This document shows positions 5,513 to 5,519 of a DNA stretch of 5,519 nucleotides, piece after piece. Both the position numbers and the translations under genes were made by a program. Position 1 is the stretch's first letter; each line of letters opens with the position of its first letter. The notes under the pieces are model-generated. The model searched no databases. It saw only the letters and a program-made list of their open reading frames with translations, and was not told where the DNA came from. Origin of the DNA: an uncultured Rhodospirillales bacterium (GTDB taxonomy: Bacteria > Pseudomonadota > Alphaproteobacteria > Acetobacterales > Acetobacteraceae); the NCBI GenBank assembly GCA_903932545.1, contig CAIZGT010000163.1, forward strand, positions 1-5,519, given 5' to 3'.

Positions 5513-5519
5513 CGCGACC

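Overview
The window is GC-rich, tightly packed bacterial DNA. It reads like an alphaproteobacterial chromosome. The grounds are the gene order pcaD-pcaC-pcaH-pcaG (known in alphaproteobacteria such as Agrobacterium), a CtrA-like TTAA-N7-TTGA box upstream of a chemoreceptor-like gene, and the overall codon style. Genus and species cannot be assigned from sequence reading alone.

Layout from left to right. Positions 1-688 (minus) hold the N-terminal part of a membrane sensor, most likely a methyl-accepting chemotaxis protein, which runs off the left edge. Its 86-base upstream gap holds a 9-bp perfect inverted repeat that covers its ribosome binding site, and a possible CtrA box. Positions 775-1875 (minus) encode an NAD(P)-dependent malate/L-lactate dehydrogenase family (Ldh) oxidoreductase. 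Divergent from it, 1961-2494 (plus) encodes an HxlR-type winged-helix regulator, joined by an ATGA overlap to a PaaI-type hotdog thioesterase at 2491-2970. An HxlR-style inverted repeat lies across the start of the regulator gene and probably controls both directions. Positions 2971-3112 form a short convergent gap with a strong hairpin. From 5512 down to 3113 (minus) lies a compact protocatechuate operon: a fused enol-lactone hydrolase/4-carboxymuconolactone decarboxylase (pcaL type), then pcaH, then pcaG, with overlapping or nearly touching ends.

Functionally, PcaH and PcaG together open the ring of protocatechuate to 3-carboxy-cis,cis-muconate. The fused PcaD/PcaC protein performs the later decarboxylation and lactone hydrolysis that give 3-oxoadipate. 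The cycloisomerase PcaB, the 3-oxoadipate CoA-transferase and thiolase, and the pathway regulator are not in the window. The HxlR/thioesterase/Ldh group looks like a separate small regulated unit whose substrate cannot be told. The most noteworthy points are the gene fusion that preserves D-C-H-G order, the short PcaG subunit, the operator overlapping the regulator start, and the hairpin hiding the chemoreceptor Shine-Dalgarno sequence. I see no clearly new defence or mobile system here.
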